A stretch of 64,000 bases of DNA from Prochlorococcus sp. AG-347-L21 (GTDB lineage: Bacteria; Cyanobacteriota; Cyanobacteriia; PCC-6307; Cyanobiaceae): the NCBI GenBank assembly GCA_003278875.1, contig QCCQ01000005.1, positions 1 through 64,000 of the forward strand. Direction: 5' to 3'. The notes beneath the pieces were generated by a model that saw only the letters and a list, made by a program, of their open reading frames with translations, was not told where the DNA came from and did no database searches. Below are positions 1 to 9,447 of this stretch, piece by piece. Made by a program: the position numbers and the translations under genes. The stretch's first letter is position 1. Every line of letters starts with the position of its first letter.

Positions 1-411
1 AACGATAATGACTATATAAAATTGAAAAGATGGCTTGAAAATAAAGGGCTTCCAACCACTAAAGCATACTTTGCAGATGCTAGTGGATTGTCTCGAAAAA
101 ATAAAATTACAACAAGGTTAGTTGCATTGTTTTTAAATAAAATGAGATATTTTAATGATTTTAAAGCTTATCAATCTACACTTTCAGTTACTGGAGTAAG
201 AGGAACATTAGCTAAAAGATTTGTAAAAAGTGAATTGTCTGGAAAGTTTTTTGGCAAAACAGGGACTCTTGCAAATGTCTTTGCATTATCTGGCTTTTTA
301 TATAAAAATGAAAGGCCAATAATTATAAGCATTATCCAAAATTCTAATAAAATTGATAAAGAAAAAGCTTTTAAATTATTACGTGATATTTATTACTTGA
401 AATCTTGTTAA
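1..411 (+). CDS. dacB: D-alanyl-D-alanine carboxypeptidase (PBP4/S13 family), C-terminal fragment
   Basis: The reading frame is open from base 1, so the 5' part lies outside the window; only about 136 C-terminal residues are present. The fragment contains 'ADASGLSR' and then the penicillin-binding KTG box ('FGKTGTL'), followed by the terminal strand typical of S13 serine peptidases. Family role: periplasmic trimming or endopeptidase action on peptidoglycan side chains. The catalytic SxxK and SxN motifs are not in view, so activity cannot be judged. It converges with coaD, with 8 bp between the stop codons. Confidence 0.85.
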   Translation, partial: NDNDYIKLKRWLENKGLPTTKAYFADASGLSRKNKITTRLVALFLNKMRYFNDFKAYQSTLSVTGVRGTLAKRFVKSELSGKFFGKTGTLANVFALSGFLYKNERPIIISIIQNSNKIDKEKAFKLLRDIYYLKSC

Positions 412-419
412 TAAACATA

Positions 420-893
420 TTATTTAAAATATTCTTTTAAATCCCTCTCAACAGAGGGGGGTACCATGTGATTAATTTCACCACCAAATTTAGCAACTTC
501 TTTTACCAATGAACTACTGAGAAAACTATAATTTGTATTTGTCGATAAAAATATAGTTTCAATATCATTATTAAGAGATTTATTTGTATGAGCAATTTGA
601 AGTTCATACTCAAAATCACTCATTGCTCTTAAGCCTCTAAGAATAAGATTAGCTTTTAGATCATTTGCACAATCTACAGTAAGACCAGAATAAGAAATAA
701 CTTCAATATTAGGTAAATGAGAAAGAGAATTTTTTATTTGTATTATTCTTCTTTCAAGATTAAATGTTGGTGTTTTAGAAGTATTTTGTAAAACAGCAAC
801 AACTAGATTGCCAAATATTTTTTCAGCTCTTTCTATTAAATCAATATGCCCGTTTGTTAAAGGATCGAATGTACCAGGATAAAGAATTTTCAT
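420..893 (-). CDS. coaD: Phosphopantetheine adenylyltransferase
   Basis: 157 residues, the usual length for CoaD. The N terminus carries '[19 protein letters not shown]', the nucleotidyltransferase GTFDPxxxGH signature that binds ATP, and '[17 protein letters not shown]' matches the conserved RGLR segment contacting substrate. Role: transfers AMP to 4'-phosphopantetheine, the penultimate step of coenzyme A synthesis in the cytosol. The ATG start gives the canonical [11 protein letters not shown] beginning. It is divergent from the downstream flavin reductase-like gene across about 60 bp. Confidence 0.95.
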   Translation of the reverse strand: MKILYPGTFDPLTNGHIDLIERAEKIFGNLVVAVLQNTSKTPTFNLERRIIQIKNSLSHLPNIEVISYSGLTVDCANDLKANLILRGLRAMSDFEYELQIAHTNKSLNNDIETIFLSTNTNYSFLSSSLVKEVAKFGGEINHMVPPSVERDLKEYFK

Positions 894-952
894 GAATTTA
901 TTATGATCGAATAAGAAATTTAGTTAAAATAAGTCTATTAGATATATCAATT

Positions 953-1441
953 ATGACATTAAACTTAGAAGCAAAAAAAATCTTATTAAGAAAAATACCT
1001 CACGGATTATTTATTTGTGGAGTTAGAGACGAAGAAAAAAATGAAGTGAATGGATTTACTGCTAGTTGGGTAACTCAAGGTTCCTTCTCTCCTCCATTAG
1101 TAGTAATGGCTGTTAGAGCAGAAGGTTCTAGTCATGAAATAATAAAGTCCACCAATAAGTTCTCTTTAAATGTCCTCAAAAGTGATCAAAAGGATCTAGC
1201 AGCTGTTTTCTTTAAACCCCAAAAAGCATTAGGAGGCAGATTTGAATCTGTTGAATTTAATTTAGGTGAACTTGGATTGCCTATTTTAGTTGATAGTGTT
1301 GGTGGAGTTGAATGTAATGTTGTTGGAAGTGTTATTTATGGAGACCATACAGTTTTTGTAGGAGAAGTTCAATCTGCATATTTGAATAATGATGTTGACT
1401 CTCTAAATTTATCTTCAACTGGCTGGAATTATGGAGGTTAA
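953..1441 (+). CDS. Flavin reductase-like domain protein
   Basis: 162 residues with the flavin reductase-like (FMN-binding split-barrel) pattern: 'IPHGLFICGVRDEE', 'NGFTASWVTQGSFSPPLVVMAV' near residues 38-55 and 'FSLNVLKSDQKDLAAVF'. Such proteins bind FMN and may reduce flavin with NAD(P)H or serve as small flavoproteins; the true partner is unknown. The stop is followed after 9 bp by uvrC on the same strand, so the two are probably cotranscribed, though no functional link with excision repair is evident. Confidence 0.8.
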   Translation: MTLNLEAKKILLRKIPHGLFICGVRDEEKNEVNGFTASWVTQGSFSPPLVVMAVRAEGSSHEIIKSTNKFSLNVLKSDQKDLAAVFFKPQKALGGRFESVEFNLGELGLPILVDSVGGVECNVVGSVIYGDHTVFVGEVQSAYLNNDVDSLNLSSTGWNYGG

Positions 1442-1450
1442 TATTTATAT

Positions 1451-3409
1451 ATGAGTAATTCCTCTATAGAAACAATACATAACAAATATAATTTTAAAAT
1501 TGAATATAAATTAATTAATAATAAAGAATTACTAAAATCAAGATTATCCGAAATTCCAAAGTCATCTGGGTGCTATCTTTTTAAAGATATAGATAATAAT
1601 TTACTTTATATTGGTAAATCAAAAAAACTACGAAGTAGAGTAAGTAGTTATTTTAATAATTTTTCAGATCTAACTCCAAGATTAAGTTTGATGGTTCGTC
1701 AAATAACTGAGATAGAAATTATAGTCACAGATAGCGAATATGAAGCACTAAATTTAGAGTCAAATTTAATAAAAACAAACAAACCATACTTTAATATTCT
1801 TTTAAAGGATGATAAGAAATATCCATATCTTTGCATAACTTGGAGTGAAAAATATCCTCGAATATTTATTACAAGAAGAAGAAGAAATAGAAATAATTTA
1901 GATAGATATTATGGACCTTATGTAGATGTCGGATTATTAAGGAGAACATTATTTACGATAAAAAAAATATTTCCACTTAGACAAAGGCCAAGGCCAGTCT
2001 ATAAAGATAGAACTTGTTTGAATTATTCAATTGGAAGATGTCCAGGTGTTTGCCAAGAAGTAATATCATCTGACGATTATAAAAAAATAATGAAACAAGT
2101 ATCTATGATATTTCAGGGAAGGAATGATGACTTAGAAATATTTTTACAAAAAAAAATGTTGCAATTTTCAAATGATTTAGATTATGAAAATGCAGCAAAA
2201 ATAAGGGACCAAATTTCAGGTTTAAAATTATTAACTGAATCACAAAAAATATCAATACCTGATTCTTCTATTAATAGAGATATCTTTGGAATAGTTTCAG
2301 AAAAAAATGTAGCTAGTATACAAATTTTCCAAATGAGATCTGGTAAGCTTATTGGAAGAATTGGCTATAGTCAAAAATTAAATAATGAAGATGAAAATCT
2401 TATTTTACAAAAGATATTAGAAGAGCATTATATGAATGTTGAAGCCGTAGAAATACCATCAGAAATTCTTATTCAATATAACCTTCCAAAACAAGCAACC
2501 ATAGAGGATTGGTTAACGGAGCTAAGAAAAAATAAAGTAAAAATCTTAATCCCAAAAAGAAATAAAAAACATGAAACTGTAGAAATGGTTTTAAAAAATG
2601 CGAAATTGGAATTAGATAGAATATTAAATGGAATACAAGATAATGAATCATCAATTGAGGATCTTGCCCAAATACTTGAATTAAGCGAACAACCTAAAAG
2701 AATTGAAGGTTATGATATAAGCCATATACAAGGTAGTGACCCTGTAGCATCACAAGTCGTTTTTATTGATGGGATTCCTTCTAAACAGCATTATAGGAAA
2801 TATAAAATTAAAGATCCAAACGTTTTTGTAGGACATAGTGATGATTTTGCTTCGATATATGAAGTAATACATAGAAGGTTTAAAAAATGGTCAAGATTTA
2901 AAAAAAGCGGAGGGGATTTTTCAATATTAAATGATAAAACGAATAGTAAATTAGACAATGAACTTCTATCAGATTGGCCTGATTTAATAATGATTGATGG
3001 AGGAAAAGGACAGTTAAATGCAGCTATTAAAGCATTAAAAGATTTAAATCTTGAGGAAGAAGTAACTATATGTTCATTAGCAAAAAAAAATGAAGAAATA
3101 TTTATTCCAGGCTTTACTAAGTCTCTTGATACTGATGAAAATCAAAAAGGAGTTCTTCTATTAAGAAGGGTAAGAGATGAAGCACATAGATTTGCATTAT
3201 CTTTTCATAGAGACAAAAGATCTAAAAGAATGAATAGATCTCAATTGTCCCAAATCAGTGGATTAGGACCATCAAGAATAAGAGAATTGCTTGAGCATTT
3301 TAAATCAATAGACGCGATAAGAATAGCTAGTAAAGAGGATTTATCAAAAGTTAAAGGACTTGGAAAAAATTCAGTAAATGATATATATGAATATTTTAAC
3401 GAGTTATAA
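1451..3409 (+). CDS. uvrC: UvrABC excinuclease subunit C
   Basis: 652 residues, normal for UvrC. The N-terminal GIY-YIG nuclease begins at 'GCYLF' with 'LLYIGKSKKLRSRVSSYF' (about residues 40-70). A UVR motif follows ('DLDYENAAKIRDQISGL', about 245-262), then the RNase H-like domain with 'IEGYDISHIQGSDPVAS' and 'LIMIDGGKGQLNAA', and C-terminal helix-hairpin-helix repeats ('ISGLGPSRIRELLEHF', 'VKGLGKNSVNDIYEYF'). Role: makes the two incisions around a UvrB-bound lesion in nucleotide excision repair. All recognisable motifs are intact. Confidence 0.97.
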   Translation: MSNSSIETIHNKYNFKIEYKLINNKELLKSRLSEIPKSSGCYLFKDIDNNLLYIGKSKKLRSRVSSYFNNFSDLTPRLSLMVRQITEIEIIVTDSEYEALNLESNLIKTNKPYFNILLKDDKKYPYLCITWSEKYPRIFITRRRRNRNNLDRYYGPYVDVGLLRRTLFTIKKIFPLRQRPRPVYKDRTCLNYSIGRCPGVCQEVISSDDYKKIMKQVSMIFQGRNDDLEIFLQKKMLQFSNDLDYENAAKIRDQISGLKLLTESQKISIPDSSINRDIFGIVSEKNVASIQIFQMRSGKLIGRIGYSQKLNNEDENLILQKILEEHYMNVEAVEIPSEILIQYNLPKQATIEDWLTELRKNKVKILIPKRNKKHETVEMVLKNAKLELDRILNGIQDNESSIEDLAQILELSEQPKRIEGYDISHIQGSDPVASQVVFIDGIPSKQHYRKYKIKDPNVFVGHSDDFASIYEVIHRRFKKWSRFKKSGGDFSILNDKTNSKLDNELLSDWPDLIMIDGGKGQLNAAIKALKDLNLEEEVTICSLAKKNEEIFIPGFTKSLDTDENQKGVLLLRRVRDEAHRFALSFHRDKRSKRMNRSQLSQISGLGPSRIRELLEHFKSIDAIRIASKEDLSKVKGLGKNSVNDIYEYFNEL

Positions 3410-3497
3410 ATATTAATTAATTTTTGAAAAATAGATTTATTGATATTGTCAAATATAACTATATTAAAAATATATATTTTTAAATTAATCTAGTAAT

Positions 3498-4064
3498 TTG
3501 GCAGCTGAAGCATATCTCTGGTTTAAATCACTTCACATTATGGGTGTAATCGTTTGGTTTGCGGGACTTTTTTATTTAGTAAGACTTTTTATATACCATG
3601 AAGAATCTAGAAATATGGATAATGAATTAAAAATTGCCTTTAATAAACAATACACCTTGATGGAGAAAAGGTTGGCGAACATAATCACAACACCTGGGAT
3701 GATACTAGCTTTAAGTATGGCTATATGCATGGTTATTATGCAACCAAGTTGGTTAAGTGAGAAGTGGTTGCAAATTAAAATTTCTTTTGTTTTAGCATTA
3801 GTAATTTATCATTCTTATTGTTATAAAATAATGTATTCATTACAAAATGGCACTTCAACCATTTCAGCAAAAACCCTTAGATTATTAAATGAATTGCCTA
3901 CTTTATTATTATTTATAATTGTACTTTTAGTTATTTTTAAAAATAATTTTCCAACTAGTGTTGCTACATGGAGCGTAGTTGGACTAATTATATTCATGTT
4001 GGCATCAATACAATTATATGCAAAGATTAGAAATAAAAATGAGAATTCATTAAGTAATGAATAG
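3498..4064 (+). CDS. hemJ: HemJ-type protoporphyrinogen IX oxidase
   Basis: 188 residues, strongly hydrophobic, with about four membrane segments. 'AAEAYLWFKSLHIMGVIVWFAGLFYL' at the N terminus, with the conserved His at residue 13, is the hallmark of the HemJ family; 'LMEKRLANIITTPGM' is also typical. Role: oxidises protoporphyrinogen IX to protoporphyrin IX at the membrane, feeding both haem and chlorophyll synthesis. The start is TTG, chosen because it gives the family N terminus; no ATG lies nearby. The 3' end overlaps the next ORF by 8 bp, suggesting translational coupling. Confidence 0.9.
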   Translation: MAAEAYLWFKSLHIMGVIVWFAGLFYLVRLFIYHEESRNMDNELKIAFNKQYTLMEKRLANIITTPGMILALSMAICMVIMQPSWLSEKWLQIKISFVLALVIYHSYCYKIMYSLQNGTSTISAKTLRLLNELPTLLLFIIVLLVIFKNNFPTSVATWSVVGLIIFMLASIQLYAKIRNKNENSLSNE

Positions 4065-4704
4065 GGAAGACTTAGTAAAATTAACTTCCAATGTTAATAA
4101 AAATAGTTGTCCTAAAAATATTAATTTTCACTGTCATACAAAATTTAGTGATGGAAGTCTAGAACCATATGAACTTTTAGAACAAGCTTATAAAAATAAC
4201 TTGAAATTTTTATCAATAACTGATCATCATACAATTAAAGCTCATGAATATATAAAAAAAAATAATATACTCAAAAATTATCCTAAAGATTCTTTTACAT
4301 TAATTTCGGGTATAGAAATTAATTGTTTGATTCTAGGATGTTTAGTACATGTAATTGGATTGGGAATAGATATAAAAAGTAAATATCTAAATCCATACAT
4401 CCTTGGAGAGTCACCAATAGGTAATGATTTAAACATTAAATCAGTTATTAAAGCAATAAATTTAGCTGGTGGCTTATCATTTCTTGCACATCCAGCAAGA
4501 TACAGAATTCCCTTTTATAAATTAATTCCAGAGGCAAAAATACAAGGTATTGATGGAATAGAGGTTTGGTACGATTATGAACTGAATGAAGTATGGAATC
4601 CTAGTTTATTTGTATGTTCAGAAATAGATAAATTAGCAGATAAATATTCAATGCTAAAAACATGCGGAACTGATAGTCACGGACTTTCGCTATTAGGTAG
4701 ATAA
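4057..4704 (+). CDS. PHP-domain metal-dependent phosphoesterase
   Basis: 215 residues. PHP-domain metal-binding motifs are seen in order: 'NFHCHTKFSDGS' (residues 23-34), 'ITDHHTIKAH' (about 55), 'GIEINC', 'LAHPARY' and the C-terminal 'CGTDSHG'. PHP enzymes hydrolyse phosphoesters (for example nucleoside 3',5'-bisphosphates or small oligonucleotides); the substrate cannot be told here. The gene starts inside the end of hemJ. It converges with cobN, leaving 1 bp between them. Confidence 0.85.
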   Translation: MNREDLVKLTSNVNKNSCPKNINFHCHTKFSDGSLEPYELLEQAYKNNLKFLSITDHHTIKAHEYIKKNNILKNYPKDSFTLISGIEINCLILGCLVHVIGLGIDIKSKYLNPYILGESPIGNDLNIKSVIKAINLAGGLSFLAHPARYRIPFYKLIPEAKIQGIDGIEVWYDYELNEVWNPSLFVCSEIDKLADKYSMLKTCGTDSHGLSLLGR

Positions 4705-4705
4705 T

Positions 4706-7700
4706 TCAGAATTCGTTTTTTTCAATGATTGAATCAGTATTAATAATTATGTTCTTTAAATTTTCAATGACATCTGATGAACAATTATTCCACATTTTTC
4801 TATTGACAATTTCAAGAAATCTTTGTGCAATATCTCTTAAAGCCCATGGATTATTCTCTAGAAGGAAATTCTTAAGATCCAGATCACATAACCATGATTG
4901 ATAAACTTCCTCATAACACCAATCCGAAACTACTTCAGTAGAAGCATCAAAAGCATATAAGTAATCTAGTGTAGCTGAAAATTCAAACGCTCCTTTATAA
5001 CCATTATCCTTCATTCCATTTATCCATTTAGGGTTAAGTATTCTTGATATAACAACTTTATTAATTTCATCTTGTAATTTTGATATTTTAGACAATCCAA
5101 ATTTTGATAAATCACCATGATACATTTCAGGTAATTTACCGCTCAATTTTTTTATTGCTGAAGATAATCCGCCCTGAAACTGATAATAATCATCAGAATC
5201 TAAAATATCATGTTCCTTATTATCTTGGTTATGAACAACTAACTGCACATTTTTAAGAGCATTTTCTAATGAATTTTTATCCTCTATAGGTTCAAGATTA
5301 TCACTGTAAATCCACTTACTCCAATTAAGAAAACATTCTCCAAAATCATCAATATTATCCCAATTAGAATTTGAAATTAGTTCTTGCAGACCAGCTCCAT
5401 ATGAACCTGGCGCTGACCCAAATATACGATTAATTGAATTACCTTTCCTTGAAGCCCCAGCAAGAGGGTTAAATTTATCATCCTCATTAAGATTAGAAAC
5501 AAGATTTATTGCTTTAGAAGTTAATTTAACTAACTGCGGAAATGCATCTCTAAACATTCCCGAAATCCTTAAAGTAACATCAACCCTTGGTCTTTCGAGA
5601 ACAGATAAAGGAATGATTTCTAGATCAACTACTCTTCTTGAAGGCCCATCCCAAATAGGCTGTACTCCTAATAAATATAGTATTTGACAAATGTCTTCAC
5701 CACCATTTCTCATTGTGGATGTTGCCCATACAGATATTGCTATATTTTTTAAATCTTCTCCATTATCTTGTTTGTATAAATCAAGTATTTGTGAAGCGGA
5801 CTGACAACCAACACTCCATGCCGATTCAGTTGGAAGTCCTCTCGAATCAACAGAAAAGAAATTTTTACCAGTGGGTAAAGTTTCAGTTTTACCTCTGGTA
5901 GGGGCTCCAGATGGACCACTTTCTACATATTGTCCATTTAATGAATTAATAAATGATAATTTCTCATTATATGAAGAATTAATGATTGGATATAGAATCT
6001 CTTTTTTTAATAATAAAAAATACTTATTATGTTTTTTTTCATTAAAGAAATAGTCTATTATTTTCTGATTTTTATATTTTTCTAGATTTTTTATATTGTT
6101 ATTCTTTTTGTAAAAAAACAAATATATTAAATACTTTGCTTGTTGTTCCAAAAAATCAATAGCCATTCTAAAGTTTAAAATGTTTTTGTTGGAAAAAGTC
6201 AATAATATTTTTTTATCCTTTTCACTTAACATTTGATCATATTGATTTGTCCAAGGATTCAAATCTAGTTTTAAATTTTTTGCTATATATTGAATAACAC
6301 CAATTCGGTTGGCATTTGGTACTCTAGCAATACACAAGAATAAATTTATTTCATTAATGTCATTCTGCCGATTGCCAAAAATATGCAAACCTGTCCTAAT
6401 TTGAGATTCTTTAATTTTGCAAAGAAAGGAATCAATTTCTTCTATTTGATTATTTTTATTCTTTAAAGTAATTTCGCTAAAATCTTTTTTAATTAATTCA
6501 AAAATGGATTTTTCTATTATTTCAATCCGATTAGAATTTAATAATTTTGCTTCAGAATATTCGTCTAAATAATTTTCTAATATTGAATATTTTCCATATA
6601 ATTCTGACCTATCCAAAGGAGGAGTTAAATGATCAATTATTGTTGCAGCGGTTCTTCTTTTAGCTTGGGATCCTTCTCCAGGATCATTTACGATAAAGGG
6701 ATATATGTTTGGTATTGCCGGACAAATAATATTTGGAAAACATTTATTGCTTAAACCTACAGATTTACCAGGTAACCATTCAACAGTCCCATGTTTACCA
6801 ATATGGCACATAGCATTTGCATTAAAAACTTTTTCAATCCAAAAATATTGTGCTAAATATCTATGGGGAGGTGGAAGATCGGGAGAATGAATATCTCTAT
6901 CAGTGTAAGCGTCATAACCTCGTTGAGGTTGAATCAATAATGTTATTTTTCCAAATCTTATACCATTTATTGAGAAGCCTTTATTATCTAGATCGATCGC
7001 ATCAGATGGTTTACCCCAACGACTAACAATAATATTTTTGGGATCAAGTTCTAAATAATTCCAATATTTTAAATATTCACTAAGTGGTAAGTAATCTAAT
7101 GGTTTATTATTCTGAGATTCAATATCATTAGTTCTAGTTTTTATAAGCATTGACATTAATTCCGAAGAATCTTGAGGATAATTACCAGATCCAAGGTCAT
7201 AACCTTCTTCTTTTAACCAATTAAGAATATTTATTATTGAAGATGGTGTATTTAGACCAACGCCATTACCAATTCTTCCGTTCTTTACTGGATAATTACT
7301 TATTACTAAACAAATTCTTTTATCAAAATTATTAAGTTTCTGAAGTTTCACATAATTTGTTGCAAATTTTGAAATCCATTGAATACCTACTTGATCAGCT
7401 TTGTAACTAGTTATTTCACTATATAGTGTATTTTTCTTAGAAATAATTTCTTTGAATGCTGAAGGACAGGTAGTAATTCTTCCATCAAATTCGGGAATAA
7501 TTATTTGCATTAATAAATCAGATGAATTCATTCCAATAGATGAATTTAACCACTTTTTTCTTGATCTATTAGAGGAAAGAAGTTGTAAAATTGGAATTTT
7601 AAGAGAAGTAAAAATATTTGTTGAATTTTCAATTAAATCGTTATTTTTGATTTGAGATGAAGAAAATGAAGTTGTGGTAATTATTAGTTTAATATCTTCT

Positions 7701-8443
7701 TTTTTAAAAATGTCTATTAATTTCTTCTGAATAATATGATCTTTTAGTGTTGAAATAAAAAATGTTTTAGGAGATAGTCCGCATTTTCTTAATTGCAAGT
7801 TAAGTTTTTCGTTTACTTCAATTTCATTAGCCAAAAAAAGTGATTTATAGGATATTATTCCTATCTTTTCGCCTTTTTCATTTTTCCAATCATATAAGTA
7901 GGGATCTGCATAAAAAGTAATATTCAAAAAATCATCAGGAATTAATTTTTCATCTACAACTAAATAATTTAAACAATTAAGAAACTTTCTATAATTATCC
8001 AGTCCTCCAGATCTTAGTAATCTAGAAATATTTAATGCAATATTTTTATCTATACTACTTATTTCACATAAGGAAATTTCCTGCTCAATGGTACCTGATA
8101 GGATTACTAACTTCCTTTTTTTATTAACTGCTTGCCAATTTAAAAGTTGTTCAATTCCATAGTTCCATGTACCTTTATCTCCAAATATTCTAAGTACTAC
8201 AACTTTTGCATAATTTATTGTTTTTAATAAATAATTATCAATTTGAGCTGAGGAATTTAAATTAGAAATTTCTAAAGCTCTTATATTATTTTTTAATGAA
8301 GCAAATTCTTTTTCTAACAATAAGTTTGATATAACGTTTAAATCAGCCTTGACACTTGTTATAAAAATAAAATCTGCAGCTGGTTGCTCAATTAAATCAT
8401 CTTTATTCTTTTCATTTCCTGCTATATTTGATATCCTGTGCAT
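4706..8443 (-). CDS. cobN: Cobaltochelatase subunit CobN
   Basis: 1245 residues, of CobN/BchH-type size. Family landmarks include 'QPQRGYDAYTDRDIHSPDLPPPH', 'CHIGKHGTVEWLPGKSVGLS', 'NDPGEGSQAKRRTAATIIDHL' and 'WATSTMRNGGEDICQ'. CobN is the large subunit that binds the corrin macrocycle (hydrogenobyrinate a,c-diamide) while cobalt is inserted in the aerobic cobalamin pathway. It is distinct from the Mg-chelatase paralogue ChlH encoded at 53 kb, as the CobN-like 'GKHGTVEWLPGKSVGLS' replaces ChlH's '[17 protein letters not shown]'. Divergent from ilvE across 72 bp; I see no room there for a cobalamin riboswitch. Confidence 0.93.
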   Translation of the reverse strand: MHRISNIAGNEKNKDDLIEQPAADFIFITSVKADLNVISNLLLEKEFASLKNNIRALEISNLNSSAQIDNYLLKTINYAKVVVLRIFGDKGTWNYGIEQLLNWQAVNKKRKLVILSGTIEQEISLCEISSIDKNIALNISRLLRSGGLDNYRKFLNCLNYLVVDEKLIPDDFLNITFYADPYLYDWKNEKGEKIGIISYKSLFLANEIEVNEKLNLQLRKCGLSPKTFFISTLKDHIIQKKLIDIFKKEDIKLIITTTSFSSSQIKNNDLIENSTNIFTSLKIPILQLLSSNRSRKKWLNSSIGMNSSDLLMQIIIPEFDGRITTCPSAFKEIISKKNTLYSEITSYKADQVGIQWISKFATNYVKLQKLNNFDKRICLVISNYPVKNGRIGNGVGLNTPSSIINILNWLKEEGYDLGSGNYPQDSSELMSMLIKTRTNDIESQNNKPLDYLPLSEYLKYWNYLELDPKNIIVSRWGKPSDAIDLDNKGFSINGIRFGKITLLIQPQRGYDAYTDRDIHSPDLPPPHRYLAQYFWIEKVFNANAMCHIGKHGTVEWLPGKSVGLSNKCFPNIICPAIPNIYPFIVNDPGEGSQAKRRTAATIIDHLTPPLDRSELYGKYSILENYLDEYSEAKLLNSNRIEIIEKSIFELIKKDFSEITLKNKNNQIEEIDSFLCKIKESQIRTGLHIFGNRQNDINEINLFLCIARVPNANRIGVIQYIAKNLKLDLNPWTNQYDQMLSEKDKKILLTFSNKNILNFRMAIDFLEQQAKYLIYLFFYKKNNNIKNLEKYKNQKIIDYFFNEKKHNKYFLLLKKEILYPIINSSYNEKLSFINSLNGQYVESGPSGAPTRGKTETLPTGKNFFSVDSRGLPTESAWSVGCQSASQILDLYKQDNGEDLKNIAISVWATSTMRNGGEDICQILYLLGVQPIWDGPSRRVVDLEIIPLSVLERPRVDVTLRISGMFRDAFPQLVKLTSKAINLVSNLNEDDKFNPLAGASRKGNSINRIFGSAPGSYGAGLQELISNSNWDNIDDFGECFLNWSKWIYSDNLEPIEDKNSLENALKNVQLVVHNQDNKEHDILDSDDYYQFQGGLSSAIKKLSGKLPEMYHGDLSKFGLSKISKLQDEINKVVISRILNPKWINGMKDNGYKGAFEFSATLDYLYAFDASTEVVSDWCYEEVYQSWLCDLDLKNFLLENNPWALRDIAQRFLEIVNRKMWNNCSSDVIENLKNIIINTDSIIEKNEF

Positions 8444-8515
8444 TTTTATATATAAATAAGGTTTAGAATACGTAAGTAGGATAAAACAAGTTTACCTTAA
8501 TTAAATAAATTAAAT

Positions 8516-9430
8516 ATGCATGAATTTCTTCCATACGCCTGGTTCGAAGGTAAATGTATTCCATTTAAAGAAGCAAAAATATCAATAGCTACTCATGCAC
8601 TACATTACGGTACTGCTGCATTTGGAGGAATGCGCGCGATACCTAACCCAACAAACAAAGAAGAATTCCTTTTGTTTAGAACTGATAAACATATAAAAAG
8701 ATTATCTCAAAGTGCAAAATTACTCTTAAATGAAATTTCTGAAGAATATATTTTTAAAGCCTTAGAAGAAGTTATAAAAAGAAATAAGCCAGAAAAACCT
8801 ATTTATATAAGACCATTTGTGTACACAAGCGATTTAGGTATAGCGCCAAGATTACACAATATTGAAACAGATTTCTTTATTTATTGTATTGAACTAGGAG
8901 ATTATCTATCCCCAGATGGTGTTTCTTGTAGAATGAGTAGTTGGACAAGACAAGAAGATAGATCTCTCCCCTTAAGAGGAAAAATAAGTGGAGCATATAT
9001 TACTAGTTCATTAGCCAAAACAGAAGCTAGTTTATCGGGTTTTGATGAAGCCCTGCTATTAAATTCAAGTGGTAAGGTAAGCGAAGCTAGTGGTATGAAT
9101 TTATTTATTGTAAGGAATGGAGACTTAATCACTCCTGGTGTTGATCAAGATATCCTTGAGGGGATTACTAGAGCTAGTGTAATTGAATTAGCAAAATCAT
9201 TTGGAATAAATGTAATTGAGAGGCCTGTTGATAAAACAGAATTATTAATAGCAGATGAAGTTTTTCTAACTGGTACAGCAGCAAAAATTACACCAGTTAA
9301 AAAAATTGAATCAACTGAATTAAATGTTGAAAGACCAATAATGAATAAATTAAAAAGTAAGCTTATAGAAATAACAGAAGGTCGTTCTCAAGACTATGAT
9401 AATTGGGTAACAAGAATTTCACTGAAATAA
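8516..9430 (+). CDS. ilvE: Branched-chain amino acid aminotransferase
   Basis: 304 residues, class IV PLP-dependent aminotransferase. 'PYAWFEGKCIPFKEAKISI' and 'HALHYGTAAFGGMRAI' form the N-terminal domain; 'LPLRGKISGAYITSSLAKTEA' contains the PLP-binding region; 'SEASGMNLFIV' and 'EGITRASVIELA' are the C-terminal signature. Role: reversible transamination of leucine, isoleucine and valine. It is followed 17 bp later by metH on the same strand, probably one transcript for amino-acid metabolism. Confidence 0.94.
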   Translation: MHEFLPYAWFEGKCIPFKEAKISIATHALHYGTAAFGGMRAIPNPTNKEEFLLFRTDKHIKRLSQSAKLLLNEISEEYIFKALEEVIKRNKPEKPIYIRPFVYTSDLGIAPRLHNIETDFFIYCIELGDYLSPDGVSCRMSSWTRQEDRSLPLRGKISGAYITSSLAKTEASLSGFDEALLLNSSGKVSEASGMNLFIVRNGDLITPGVDQDILEGITRASVIELAKSFGINVIERPVDKTELLIADEVFLTGTAAKITPVKKIESTELNVERPIMNKLKSKLIEITEGRSQDYDNWVTRISLK

Positions 9431-9447
9431 ATTAATTTTACCTAAAA

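Noticed and set aside
4706..8443. The large chelatase-like gene as a second chlH.
   Set aside because: Its macrocycle-binding motifs follow the CobN form, and a full chlH is present at 53-57 kb.
8444..8515. Cobalamin riboswitch in front of cobN.
   Set aside because: The divergent gap to ilvE is only 72 bp and lacks any long conserved box. The metH upstream gap is 17 bp.
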